From contig NZ_JRKI01000029.1 of the NCBI RefSeq assembly GCF_000935125.1, forward strand, positions 248,001-312,000: a stretch of DNA of 64,000 nucleotides. Direction: 5' to 3'. The notes under the pieces were generated by a model. It made no database searches and was not told the origin of the DNA. It saw nothing but the letters and a program-made list of their open reading frames with translations. Source of the stretch: Streptomyces natalensis ATCC 27448. GTDB taxonomy: Bacteria; Actinomycetota; Actinomycetes; Streptomycetales; Streptomycetaceae. Positions 1 through 7,480 of this stretch are shown here, one piece after another (position 1 is the first letter of the stretch; every line of letters begins with the position of its first letter). The position numbers and the translations under genes are program-made.

Positions 1-111
1 CCACCAGCTGCGCGCCCGGCGCGTGCTCCTCGGCCGCGAAAGGCCGCGAAAGGCCGCGAACTCCTCCCGCATCCCCTCGTAACCGGCGGCCACCATGCCG
101 TAGACCGCTAT
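1..111 (-). pseudogene. Serine hydrolase (beta-lactamase-like), N-terminal part, broken by a 10-bp repeat
   Basis: The minus strand reads MVAAGYEGMREEF from an ATG at 96, which resembles the N-terminus of actinobacterial class C beta-lactamase-like serine hydrolases. A good GGAGGA ribosome site lies just before an ATA at 109-111, where an ATG would be expected. Positions 31-60 hold a 10-bp unit (TTTCGCGGCC on the coding strand) three times. Read as it stands, the frame becomes nonsense after EEFAA. Removing two units (20 bp) restores EEFAAEEHAPGAQLV, the expected family sequence. The gene runs off the left edge, so its remainder is unseen. Family assignment is from memory of the family's N-terminus, not from a catalytic motif, which lies outside the window. 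Confidence 0.5.
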
Positions 112-180
112 GAATCCTCCCGAACTGCCGTACCGATCTTGTGCTTCCGGCAACCCGTCACATCGAACGAACCCATTCAT

Positions 181-873
181 CTAGGCCAGCCCCGCGTACG
201 TCACGGTCCTTCCCGGCCCGAGTTCGCGCGCGACGCGTTCGGCCAGCTCCTCGCCCCGACGGTCCAGTTCCCTTCGCCGGGCGTCGTCCCTGTCCTCGTC
301 GCGCTCCTTCAGGTACAGCTCCATGTTGGCGTCGAAGTCCGCCGACCACCCGTGCAGGTCATCGATCAGCTCGTCCGACAACCCAAGGGCGGCGGCCGGA
401 TCGTCCGGGGCGAAGTCTCCGAAGCCTTCCGCACGGAGCGGAAACCACTTGTACTCGCCCTCGACGACGATGTGGAGAGGATGCGGCGGATCGCCATGCG
501 CGTCGAGGGTCCAGTGCAGGCGCTGACATCCCCAGCACGCGAACTTCGCCGCGTGGTGCTGCTCATCCCAGTAGCGCACCACCCACGCGGGTCCGAGATG
601 CTTCGCCACCGCCTGGGCGAGCGTCAAGCCCTGCTTGACATGCTTGCGCAGCGGGGGGCGGGAGGCGAACCCGCCGGGCGGGCGGGCTGTGGACCAGGAG
701 ACCAGCCCGCGCGCCAAGTCCTCAGGGAGATCCACGTCGGGATCATCGACAGGAACGCTGCTGGTGTAGTGGTCGCCGCCCTCCTCGGACAACCCCGCAT
801 ACAGCTCGTGCAAGGGAGACCGGGCACCCTGGGCGCGCACGAGGAGATGGCGGCGCTCGTCATCTTGGTTCAC
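181..873 (-). CDS. Hypothetical protein, 230 aa
   Basis: This is a complete 230-residue reading frame with strong high-GC codon use and no recognised domain. It is soluble: there is no signal peptide or membrane segment. The middle has a lone CWGC pair near residue 113 inside a Trp/His-rich stretch, and the C-terminal third is a highly charged helix rich in Arg, Glu and Asp that could form a coiled coil. It stands alone, facing a remnant monooxygenase end on the other side. I do not recognise a function. The start at 873 is the first ATG of the frame; I saw no strong ribosome site to confirm it. Confidence 0.7.
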   Translation of the reverse strand: MNQDDERRHLLVRAQGARSPLHELYAGLSEEGGDHYTSSVPVDDPDVDLPEDLARGLVSWSTARPPGGFASRPPLRKHVKQGLTLAQAVAKHLGPAWVVRYWDEQHHAAKFACWGCQRLHWTLDAHGDPPHPLHIVVEGEYKWFPLRAEGFGDFAPDDPAAALGLSDELIDDLHGWSADFDANMELYLKERDEDRDDARRRELDRRGEELAERVARELGPGRTVTYAGLA

Positions 874-887
874 ACTGATTCGCCCCC

Positions 888-1207
888 ACGATCAAACCGT
901 TGTCGCCCATTATGAGGGCCTCGCCGGTTCACCGACGCGCCTGCGCAGCGCGGCCCAACGCACCGGCATCACCATCGAGGCCCAGGCCGCCGGCCCCCAG
1001 GAGCCCCACCCCGCAGTCCACGGCGTGGCCATCGGCAACGACCTCACCGACACCGACGGTCACGCCCGCAGCGCCTACGCCGCCACCCCGGGCGAACTCG
1101 TCCTCGTCCGCCCCGACGGACACATCGGCATCCGCACCCCTCGAAGACGATCCAGGACAGCCCCGAAGCCGGACATCGCGCCGGAAGTGCGCGGCCGCAC
1201 CGGCTGA
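888..1207 (+). pseudogene. FAD-dependent monooxygenase, C-terminal remnant
   Basis: An open frame without a credible start begins inside 873-899 and ends at 1207. It contains VLVRPDGHIGIR at about 1106-1141, the typical ending of the thioredoxin-like C-terminal domain of PheA/TfdB-type and rifampicin-type FAD monooxygenases. About 80 residues upstream read as ordinary coding sequence (LRSAAQRTGI and onward). No FAD-binding region is present, so this is the tail of a gene whose N-terminal 400 or so residues have been lost. The tail after the motif is Arg-rich and may already be degenerate. The family call rests on one short motif. Confidence 0.5.
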
Positions 1208-1210
1208 GGA

Positions 1211-1753
1211 TCAGGTACGGTCCAAGCCCCACGTCTGCAGGGCGTAGGGCCGCCCCTTCTCCTCACCCTTGATCAGCGGCACGTCGAGCAGGCTGAAGCC
1301 CGTTTGGGTGGCCACCGCGACGCTGGCGTCGTTTTCGGCCTCCAGCTCCACGATCACGCGCTCCACGCCCAGCTGCTCGAAGGCATACGCAGCCATGACC
1401 CGCACAGCCCGCGCCGCCAGCCCCTGTCCGCGGTGCGCCGGGCCGACCGCGTAGCCGAGCTCGGTGCCCTCGGGGGCGCGCCGCAGCATCACCTCGCCGA
1501 GTGGTGCGCCGCCGTCGACGGTGATGGCGAGCAGGATGGCCGTGCCCTCCGCCCGCAGCTGACGGTCCCGGGCCAGCCGTGCGCGGGCGGCAGCTTCGTC
1601 GAAAGGGGAGACGATCGGCGTCCAGTACGCGATGTCGGGGTGGTCGAACAGCTCGGGCATCGCGGCCAGGTCCGCCTCCGTCCAGTCGCGCAGGACGAGA
1701 CCCTCCCCCGTGAGCTCGATCCGCGCGGGGAAGGATGACGTGGTGCTGCTCAT
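1211..1753 (-). CDS. GNAT-family N-acetyltransferase (RimJ/RimL type)
   Basis: The 180-residue protein has the layout of RimJ/RimL-like GNAT enzymes, which move an acetyl group from acetyl-CoA to an amine, often a protein N-terminus or a small molecule. It opens with LRDWTEADLAAM, and the acetyl-CoA pyrophosphate-binding loop is visible as HRGQGLA at about residues 132-138, followed by ARAVRVMAAYAFEQLGVERV, the usual next helix. A late ENDASVAVATQTGF segment matches the family's substrate-side helix. The substrate cannot be told from sequence. It is monocistronic, with its stop a few bases from the end of the monooxygenase remnant on the other strand. Confidence 0.85.
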   Translation of the reverse strand: MSSTTSSFPARIELTGEGLVLRDWTEADLAAMPELFDHPDIAYWTPIVSPFDEAAARARLARDRQLRAEGTAILLAITVDGGAPLGEVMLRRAPEGTELGYAVGPAHRGQGLAARAVRVMAAYAFEQLGVERVIVELEAENDASVAVATQTGFSLLDVPLIKGEEKGRPYALQTWGLDRT

Positions 1754-2002
1754 GCTGGGTGGCCTCCCTGGTCTGTTCAGGACGAGGCAGGATAACCGGG
1801 GCAGTCATCGGCTCACCGGAAGTTTTCCGGGGAACTCAGGGTTGAAGGCGCGCTCGAACGCCCGCCGTAAAAAATACGGCGTCGGCCGACGCCGGACGCG
1901 CCGGACGCCCAGGACCGATGCTCACGGAGTTGCGGGCCCTACGCGGCAAGGAGTAACAGCAGCAAGGCAATTGGGTGCATCCTACAGGCGTATGCTCGCC
2001 CC

Positions 2003-2971
2003 ATGGTTGAGCATCGCATGATCGACGTGAACGGTATCCGGCTGCACATCGCGGAGGAGGGCACGGGGCCGCTCGTCGTGCTGCTGCACGGCTTCCCCGA
2101 GTCCTGGCACTCCTGGCGCCACCAGTTCGCCCCGCTGGCCGCCGCCGGGTTCCGTGTGGTCGCCCCCGACCAGCGCGGATACGGCCGCAGCGACCACCCG
2201 GAGGACGTGGACGCGTACAGCATCCTCCACCTCGTCGGGGACGTCATAGGGCTGATCCACGCTCTGGGCGAGAAGCAGGCGTTCGTCGTCGGGCACGACT
2301 GGGGCGCACCGGTGGCCTGGCACACCGCGCTGCTGCGGCCCGATGTGGTCCGCGGGGTGGCCGGGCTGAGCGTGCCGCCGCCCTTCCGCGGTGTGCACCC
2401 GCCGCTCGCGGCCATGCAGGAGCGGTTCGGTGGACGGTTCTACTGGAACTACTTCAACCAGCCCGGGGTCGCCGACGCCGAGTTCGCCAAGGACGCCCGC
2501 ACCGCCCTGCGCAAGCTGTTCTACTCCGCCTCCGGTGACGCCCCCGGCGCCGGACGCCCGGACCAGGCCCTGGTGGCCGACCCTGCGCGGGGCTGGCTCG
2601 CGGACATGACCGACCCCGAGGTACTGCCGGACTGGCTCACCGAGGAAGACCTGGACGAACTCACCGCGAGCTACACCAAGGGCTTCACCGGCGCCCTGAA
2701 CTGGTACCGCAACCTGGACCGCAACTGGGAGCTGACCGCCGCCTTGCACGGTGCGGTCGTCAGCACGCCCGCGCTGTACATGTACGGCGACCGCGACCTG
2801 GTCCCGGCGTTCCCCGGTACGTCCGAACTCATCGCCAGGCTTCCGGAGTTGATGCCCAACCTGCGCCGGGAGCCGATCGTGCTGCCGGGCTGCGGCCACT
2901 GGACCCAGCAGGAGCGGCCGCAGGAGGTGAACGCCGCACTGGTCGAGTTCCTGACGGAACTGCGGGGCTGA
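2003..2971 (+). CDS. Alpha/beta-fold epoxide hydrolase
   Basis: This 322-residue cytosolic protein matches soluble epoxide hydrolases, which open epoxides to diols through a covalent aspartyl ester. The oxyanion region HGFPESWHSWR is near residues 30-40, the nucleophile elbow GHDWGAP (Asp as nucleophile) near residues 93-99, and the catalytic base His lies in GCGHWTQQERP near residue 300. The cap domain between them has tyrosines in the usual place. The length is normal for the family. The start at 2003 is favoured because the conserved region begins almost at once; a downstream ATG at MIDVNG is possible. It has no obvious operon partner. A hairpin about 100 bp downstream probably ends its transcript. 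Confidence 0.9.
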   Translation: MVEHRMIDVNGIRLHIAEEGTGPLVVLLHGFPESWHSWRHQFAPLAAAGFRVVAPDQRGYGRSDHPEDVDAYSILHLVGDVIGLIHALGEKQAFVVGHDWGAPVAWHTALLRPDVVRGVAGLSVPPPFRGVHPPLAAMQERFGGRFYWNYFNQPGVADAEFAKDARTALRKLFYSASGDAPGAGRPDQALVADPARGWLADMTDPEVLPDWLTEEDLDELTASYTKGFTGALNWYRNLDRNWELTAALHGAVVSTPALYMYGDRDLVPAFPGTSELIARLPELMPNLRREPIVLPGCGHWTQQERPQEVNAALVEFLTELRG

Positions 2972-3352
2972 GGTCGGTCCACCAGGCCGCTTCCAGGTCT
3001 GTCTCGCAGGTGGTCGAGCACCTCGGTGAAGGAGACAGCCGCTTGGTCATCGTGCTCGGCAAGCCGGCGCCCGGCAACCGCGATGGCCGGTTGCCGGTTG
3101 CCGGGCCTCCACCAGTCTCCGGCGCCAACTGCGCCTGCGGCACCGGCTGTTGCCGGCCGACGGCGGCTACCAGGGCAGGCGCATCCTGCTCCACGGACAG
3201 CCGACAGGCCAGGGCGCCCCACGCCTTTGGTTCATCCTTTTCTGCGGCAGGGAGAACGAACGTCAGCAGCAGACACCACTGCCTGAGGGAGCCACCGGCC
3301 ACATGCGTGCGAGGACAGGGACTCCCCCACGTCGGGTCGCCTGAATCGGCGT
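2972..3352. other. Intergenic region, 380 bp
   Basis: Apart from the hairpin at 3069-3106, no gene is supported. A stretch near 3150-3180 reads LLPADGGYQG in one plus-strand frame, faintly like an IS5-type transposase fragment, but it is too short to call. Confidence 0.4.
3069..3106 (+). terminator. Inverted repeat, likely terminator of the epoxide hydrolase
   Basis: Two perfect 11-base arms (GCCCGGCAACC and its complement) are separated by 16 bases. The repeat lies about 100 bases past the stop codon. There is no U-run, as is usual in this genus. Confidence 0.5.
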
Positions 3353-4651
3353 TCAGCCCCGGACCGGCACAATCTTGTTGTCGGTGACGGCGTAACGGCC
3401 GTCGGTCCAGTACGGTGCCGCGCCGGATGAGGCCTCCTTGTCCTTGCCGGTAAGGGCATCCAGAACCGCCGGACCGTTCTGTTCCGTCTCGCCGTAGACC
3501 ATGCCGTGCCAGGCACCGGTCACCTTGGGCGCCACCCGCCCCGAACTGTCCGGCAGCGCTCACAGCACCTTCGCGGTGTGCGGGTCCATACCGAAGGCTT
3601 CCGCTCCACCGCTCGCACAGACCACCACGGACCGCCGGTCGTACTGACACTGAGCCGGCGCACCGTGGCCCGACGGGGCCCGGAAACTCAGCTCTTTGCC
3701 CGAGGCGATCACGACGGCGGTGACGTTGCCGAAAGGCTTGCCCTTCAGTCCCTGCACCAGGACCAGTCCGGGCCCGGCGGCGACAGCCGTTCCGTCCTCT
3801 GTCGCCTTCGTCCATGCCGTGGCACCGTCCCGCACGGCCCGTGCCTGAAGGCTCTCGGGTGACCAGGAGCCCGTCGACACCAGGCCGACGACCTGGCCGG
3901 CGGCGACCGCCACGGGGGTGAAATGCCGCTCGCCCCAGACAACCTTGCGTGCGGCGAGGTCGATCGCCACGACACCCGCCTTGTCTTTGTCCTTCACCCT
4001 CACCACCGCAGTGGCGCCCTGGACACCGACCACGGCCGTGCTGATCGACGACCCCGCCAAGTCCGCGAACTCCTTGGGCAGCTCCACCACATGGCGCCAC
4101 GCCGGTCGTACGGCGTCCGCGTCGGCGGCCACGATCTCGATCGCGCTGTGGGCGGGCGTGGTGCCCTGACCGCGGACCGTGATGCCGAAGCTCTGCACGA
4201 CCAGGTGCCGGCCGCCCACAGTGACGGTCTGCGGCGCCACGATGTCGAGACGCCCCCCGTCGGCCCTGGCGTTGTACTCGGTCGACTCTCCCTCGGGCCT
4301 GAATGTCGCCCGCCCCCGTCCGGTTTCGGGGTCGATGGCGAGAAGCCTCTGTGACGTCGCGGCCCATGCTGTACCGCCCCGCAGTGTGACGTGCGGAGCG
4401 GCGAGGGTTTTCGTGGTGGAGTCCTCGACGTCGAGCAGCACCGCCTTGGGAAGCCGCGGCCCACTCGATGCGAACTTCGTCGCCGGATCGTACGCCTTGC
4501 GCTGCTTCTGCTGGTTCTGGCCGGTGGAAGTCTGCGGCTGCGATTGTGTGTCACCCCCGCATGCGGTGCCTCCCGCGACCAGCAATGTGACGACCGCCCC
4601 ACCCGCTGCCGCCCGCATGAAGCGTATGTTCCGCACGCCGCTACGACTCAT
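3353..4651 (-). pseudogene. Lipoprotein with beta-propeller (PQQ-like) fold, interrupted by an in-frame TGA
   Basis: The frame from 4651 encodes 363 residues: a signal peptide with a lipobox-like AGGTAC (Cys near residue 31), then a region whose repeated short strands resemble PQQ-like beta-propellers in secreted Streptomyces proteins. A TGA at 3560-3562 stops it after HTAKVL. The same frame continues without a shift for another 68 residues (ALPDSSGRVAPKV and onward) to a second stop at 3353. The tail reads as normal protein, so the simplest view is one gene in which a Trp codon (TGG) became TGA. If the truncated protein is made it lacks the last blade. A sequencing error would give the same picture. 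The ligand is unknown. Confidence 0.7.
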
Positions 4652-4989
4652 CCCCAGTAACCCTTCCCCGTGATCAACGCGCCTGCCGAGGAAGGACTCT
4701 CTTACCGGGGCCTACGGTTGCGCTCACTGTGCATCGGCCTGCCGACGCGCGAAGAACCCACGGGGCAGGCCCGCACCACGGCGCGACGCCGCAGCAACAC
4801 GGTGGGTGACATTCAGGTAGCGCCAGTTCTCGTTGGCGCCACCCCTGTCACCTTTCGGTGCAGGTCGTTGGGGAGGGCCCCCCTTCAGGTCCGTAACCGG
4901 GCGAACGCGCTGAGTACCGAGAGTAAGCATCGGCTAGGGGTTCATGTCATGATCACGGCGGGCTCATCCCTCTCCGACAGGACCCGACC

Positions 4990-5766
4990 ATGCGAACCAT
5001 CAGCGTCATCACCGCCGTTCACGAAGGCGGCCACCACTTCATCGGTGACACCTATGAATCCCTTCGCGAACAAAAGCTCCCCGATGACTGGCAATGGGAA
5101 TGGTGCGTGCAAGAGGACGGCACCTCGGGGATCCCCGCGAAGAACCTGCCCAGCGACCCCAGGATCACCTTCGGGACAGGACTGCGAGCGCGCATAGCGG
5201 TGACCCGCACACACGCCCTCGCCCGCGCGACGGGAGATCTGATCCGGACGCTGGACGCCGATGACGTACTGCTTCCGGGCGCGCTGGAGCGGGACATCGA
5301 GACCCTGGAACGTGTGCCGTGGTGCGTATCCGCCTGCATCGACCTCCACGAGGACGGGACCACGGCACCGGGTCCGTACGACCCTCCGGGCGGCCCCTTG
5401 GAACCCGCCCTCTTCTACCGCGAGGTGCTGGAGCGACGTCTGTCCGTCCAGGCGACCACATTCGCCGCTCACCGTCGCCTGGTGATGGCGCTCGGCGGCT
5501 GGCAGGCACTGTCCGGGGCCGAGACGGTTGCGCTGCTCCTTGCCGCCGAGGCCGTGGCACCCGGTGAATTCATAGCAGAGCCGAGCGTCTTCTACCGCAA
5601 GCATCCCGACCAGACGACCGCGTCCCATCGCTACTGGGAGCCGGCCGAAGCGGCCACGCGGACCGACGCGCTCGTCCAACGCGCCACCGCCCTGCGGGAG
5701 TCGGGCTGGAAGTGGCCGCAGGTACACCAGCACGGACGCGCGTCCCAGATGGAGGTGAGCGGGTAG
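4990..5766 (+). CDS. Family 2-like glycosyltransferase
   Basis: The 258-residue protein begins MRTISVITAVHEGG, the beta-alpha opening of GT-A glycosyltransferases, and has LIRTLDADDVLLPGAL near residues 80-95, where DADD is the metal- and nucleotide-sugar-binding DXD motif. An EDG triplet near residue 43 fits the uracil-binding side. No membrane segment is present, so it is probably cytosolic and acts on a soluble acceptor. The donor sugar cannot be inferred. The ATG at 4990 immediately precedes the conserved first strand. It is followed after about 90 bases by argG on the same strand, but the ArgR-like site in the gap argues for separate control. Confidence 0.8.
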   Translation: MRTISVITAVHEGGHHFIGDTYESLREQKLPDDWQWEWCVQEDGTSGIPAKNLPSDPRITFGTGLRARIAVTRTHALARATGDLIRTLDADDVLLPGALERDIETLERVPWCVSACIDLHEDGTTAPGPYDPPGGPLEPALFYREVLERRLSVQATTFAAHRRLVMALGGWQALSGAETVALLLAAEAVAPGEFIAEPSVFYRKHPDQTTASHRYWEPAEAATRTDALVQRATALRESGWKWPQVHQHGRASQMEVSG

Positions 5767-5840
5767 CCCGTCGCCGAAGTGCGCGGGGGCTGCGAAGCCG
5801 CGCTCCGACCGACCTCGACGACCATGCGGGAACCACGCTT

Positions 5841-5868
5841 GCATGGCCATGCTTACCAATGCATACTC
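5841..5868 (+). promoter_or_regulatory. Candidate ARG box (ArgR/AhrC operator) at the argG start
   Basis: A perfect palindrome GCATGGCCATGC (5841-5852) is followed closely by a second half-like AATGCATAC overlapping the candidate start codon. TTGCATG and TTGCATA-type halves are the hallmark of Streptomyces ARG boxes, which occur in pairs before arginine genes. Placement at argG supports the call; the match is by eye only. Confidence 0.45.
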
Positions 5869-7325
5869 TTCCTGTGTCTAAGGTTCTCACTTCCCTCCCC
5901 GCCGGCGAGCGTGTCGGCATCGCCTTCTCCGGCGGACTCGACACCTCGGTCGCGGTCGCATGGATGCGCGACAGAGGCGCCGTCCCGTGCACCTACACCG
6001 CCGACATCGGTCAGTACGACGAGCCCGACATCGCCTCGGTGCCCGGCCGCGCGAAGACCTACGGTGCCGAGATCGCGCGCCTGGTCGACTGCCGCGCAGC
6101 GCTGGTCGAAGAGGGTCTGGCCGCGCTCACCTGCGGGGCGTTCCACATCCGCTCGGGTGGGCGCGCCTACTTCAACACCACGCCGCTCGGCCGCGCCGTC
6201 ACGGGCACCCTCCTGGTGCGGGCGATGCTCGAGGACGACGTGCAGATCTGGGGCGACGGCTCGACGTTCAAGGGCAACGACATCGAGCGGTTCTACCGCT
6301 ACGGCCTGCTGGCCAACCCGCATCTGCGGATCTACAAGCCCTGGCTGGACGCCGCCTTCGTGACCGAGCTCGGCGGCCGCAAGGAAATGTCCGAGTGGCT
6401 CCTCGCCCACGACCTGCCCTACCGCGACAGCGCGGAGAAGGCGTACTCCACCGACGCCAACATCTGGGGCGCCACGCACGAGGCCAAGACCCTCGAGCAC
6501 CTGAACACGGGTGTCGAGACCGTCGAGCCGATCATGGGTGTGCGGTTCTGGGACCCGGCGGTGGAGATCGCCGCCGAGGACGTCACCATCGGCTTCGAGC
6601 AGGGCCGCCCGGTGACGATCAACGGCAAGGAGTTCACCTCCGCCGTCGACCTCGTGGTGGAGGCGAACGCCATCGGCGGCCGCCACGGCATGGGCATGTC
6701 GGACCAGATCGAGAACCGGATCATCGAGGCCAAGAGCCGCGGCATCTACGAGGCGCCCGGCATGGCCCTGCTGCACGCCGCGTACGAGCGATTGGTCAAT
6801 GCGATCCACAACGAGGACACCCTCGCCCAGTACCACAACGAGGGCCGGCGCCTGGGCCGGCTGATGTACGAGGGCCGCTGGCTGGACCCGCAGGCGCTCA
6901 TGGTCCGCGAGTCGTTGCAGCGGTGGGTCGGCGCTGCCGTCACCGGTGAGGTGACGCTGCGGCTGCGGCGCGGTGAGGACTACTCGATCCTCGACACAAC
7001 CGGTCCTGCTTTCAGCTACCACCCGGACAAGCTGTCGATGGAGCGCACCGAGGACTCGGCGTTCGGCCCGGTGGACCGGATCGGCCAGCTCACCATGCGC
7101 AACCTCGACATCGCCGACTCGCGCGCCAAGCTGGAGCAGTACGCCGGCCTCGGCCTCATCGGCACCGGCAGCCCCGCCATCGGCGCCGCCCAGGCGGCCG
7201 CGACGGGGCTGATCAGCACCATGCCGGAGATGCCGGAGGGCGGCGCCGAGGCCATCGCCTCCCGCGGCGAAACCTCCGACGACGCGCTGCTGGACCGCGC
7301 CGCAATGGAATCCGGCACGGACTGA
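5859..7325 (+). CDS. argG: Argininosuccinate synthase, type 2
   Basis: The enzyme joins citrulline and aspartate with ATP in the penultimate step of arginine synthesis. The PP-loop ATP site AFSGGLDTS is near residues 22-30, and YTADIGQYDEPD follows in the form seen in the longer, type 2 branch of the family. At 488 residues it is longer than type 1 enzymes (about 400). The start is uncertain. ATG 5859 gives MHTLPVSKVL; GTG 5874 gives the shorter SKVLTSLPAG opening that I recall for homologues. Neither has a good ribosome site, so translation may be leaderless. A frame open from 5712 has no support upstream. It is probably controlled through the ARG-like site at the start and ended by the hairpin at 7373. 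Confidence 0.92.
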   Translation: MHTLPVSKVLTSLPAGERVGIAFSGGLDTSVAVAWMRDRGAVPCTYTADIGQYDEPDIASVPGRAKTYGAEIARLVDCRAALVEEGLAALTCGAFHIRSGGRAYFNTTPLGRAVTGTLLVRAMLEDDVQIWGDGSTFKGNDIERFYRYGLLANPHLRIYKPWLDAAFVTELGGRKEMSEWLLAHDLPYRDSAEKAYSTDANIWGATHEAKTLEHLNTGVETVEPIMGVRFWDPAVEIAAEDVTIGFEQGRPVTINGKEFTSAVDLVVEANAIGGRHGMGMSDQIENRIIEAKSRGIYEAPGMALLHAAYERLVNAIHNEDTLAQYHNEGRRLGRLMYEGRWLDPQALMVRESLQRWVGAAVTGEVTLRLRRGEDYSILDTTGPAFSYHPDKLSMERTEDSAFGPVDRIGQLTMRNLDIADSRAKLEQYAGLGLIGTGSPAIGAAQAAATGLISTMPEMPEGGAEAIASRGETSDDALLDRAAMESGTD

Positions 7326-7372
7326 TCGGCCCGGCGCAGCCGAACGCTCGTCATCCCGGGAAGGCACCACAC

Positions 7373-7413
7373 GAAAGGCAGGCTCGGCCCCAAGGGCGTC
7401 GAGCCTGCCTTTC
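7373..7413 (+). terminator. Strong hairpin terminator after argG
   Basis: Perfect 14-base arms (GAAAGGCAGGCTCG and its complement) surround a 13-base loop, about 50 bases past the argG stop and just before the end of the convergent peptidase gene. It probably serves argG and perhaps both genes. Confidence 0.8.
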
Positions 7414-7480
7414 TGCTTGCCCGGTGCCGGTGTTCACGGTGACCCCGCGGGGGCCGACGTGGCAGCCATACCGGGCCTCG

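Noticed and set aside
2829..4367. Minus-strand frame of 512 codons
   Set aside because: It is out of frame with the lipoprotein gene and antisense to the epoxide hydrolase end; the true frame is the one carrying the signal peptide.
5853..7370. Minus-strand frame of 505 codons over argG
   Set aside because: Antisense shadow of a well-supported argininosuccinate synthase.
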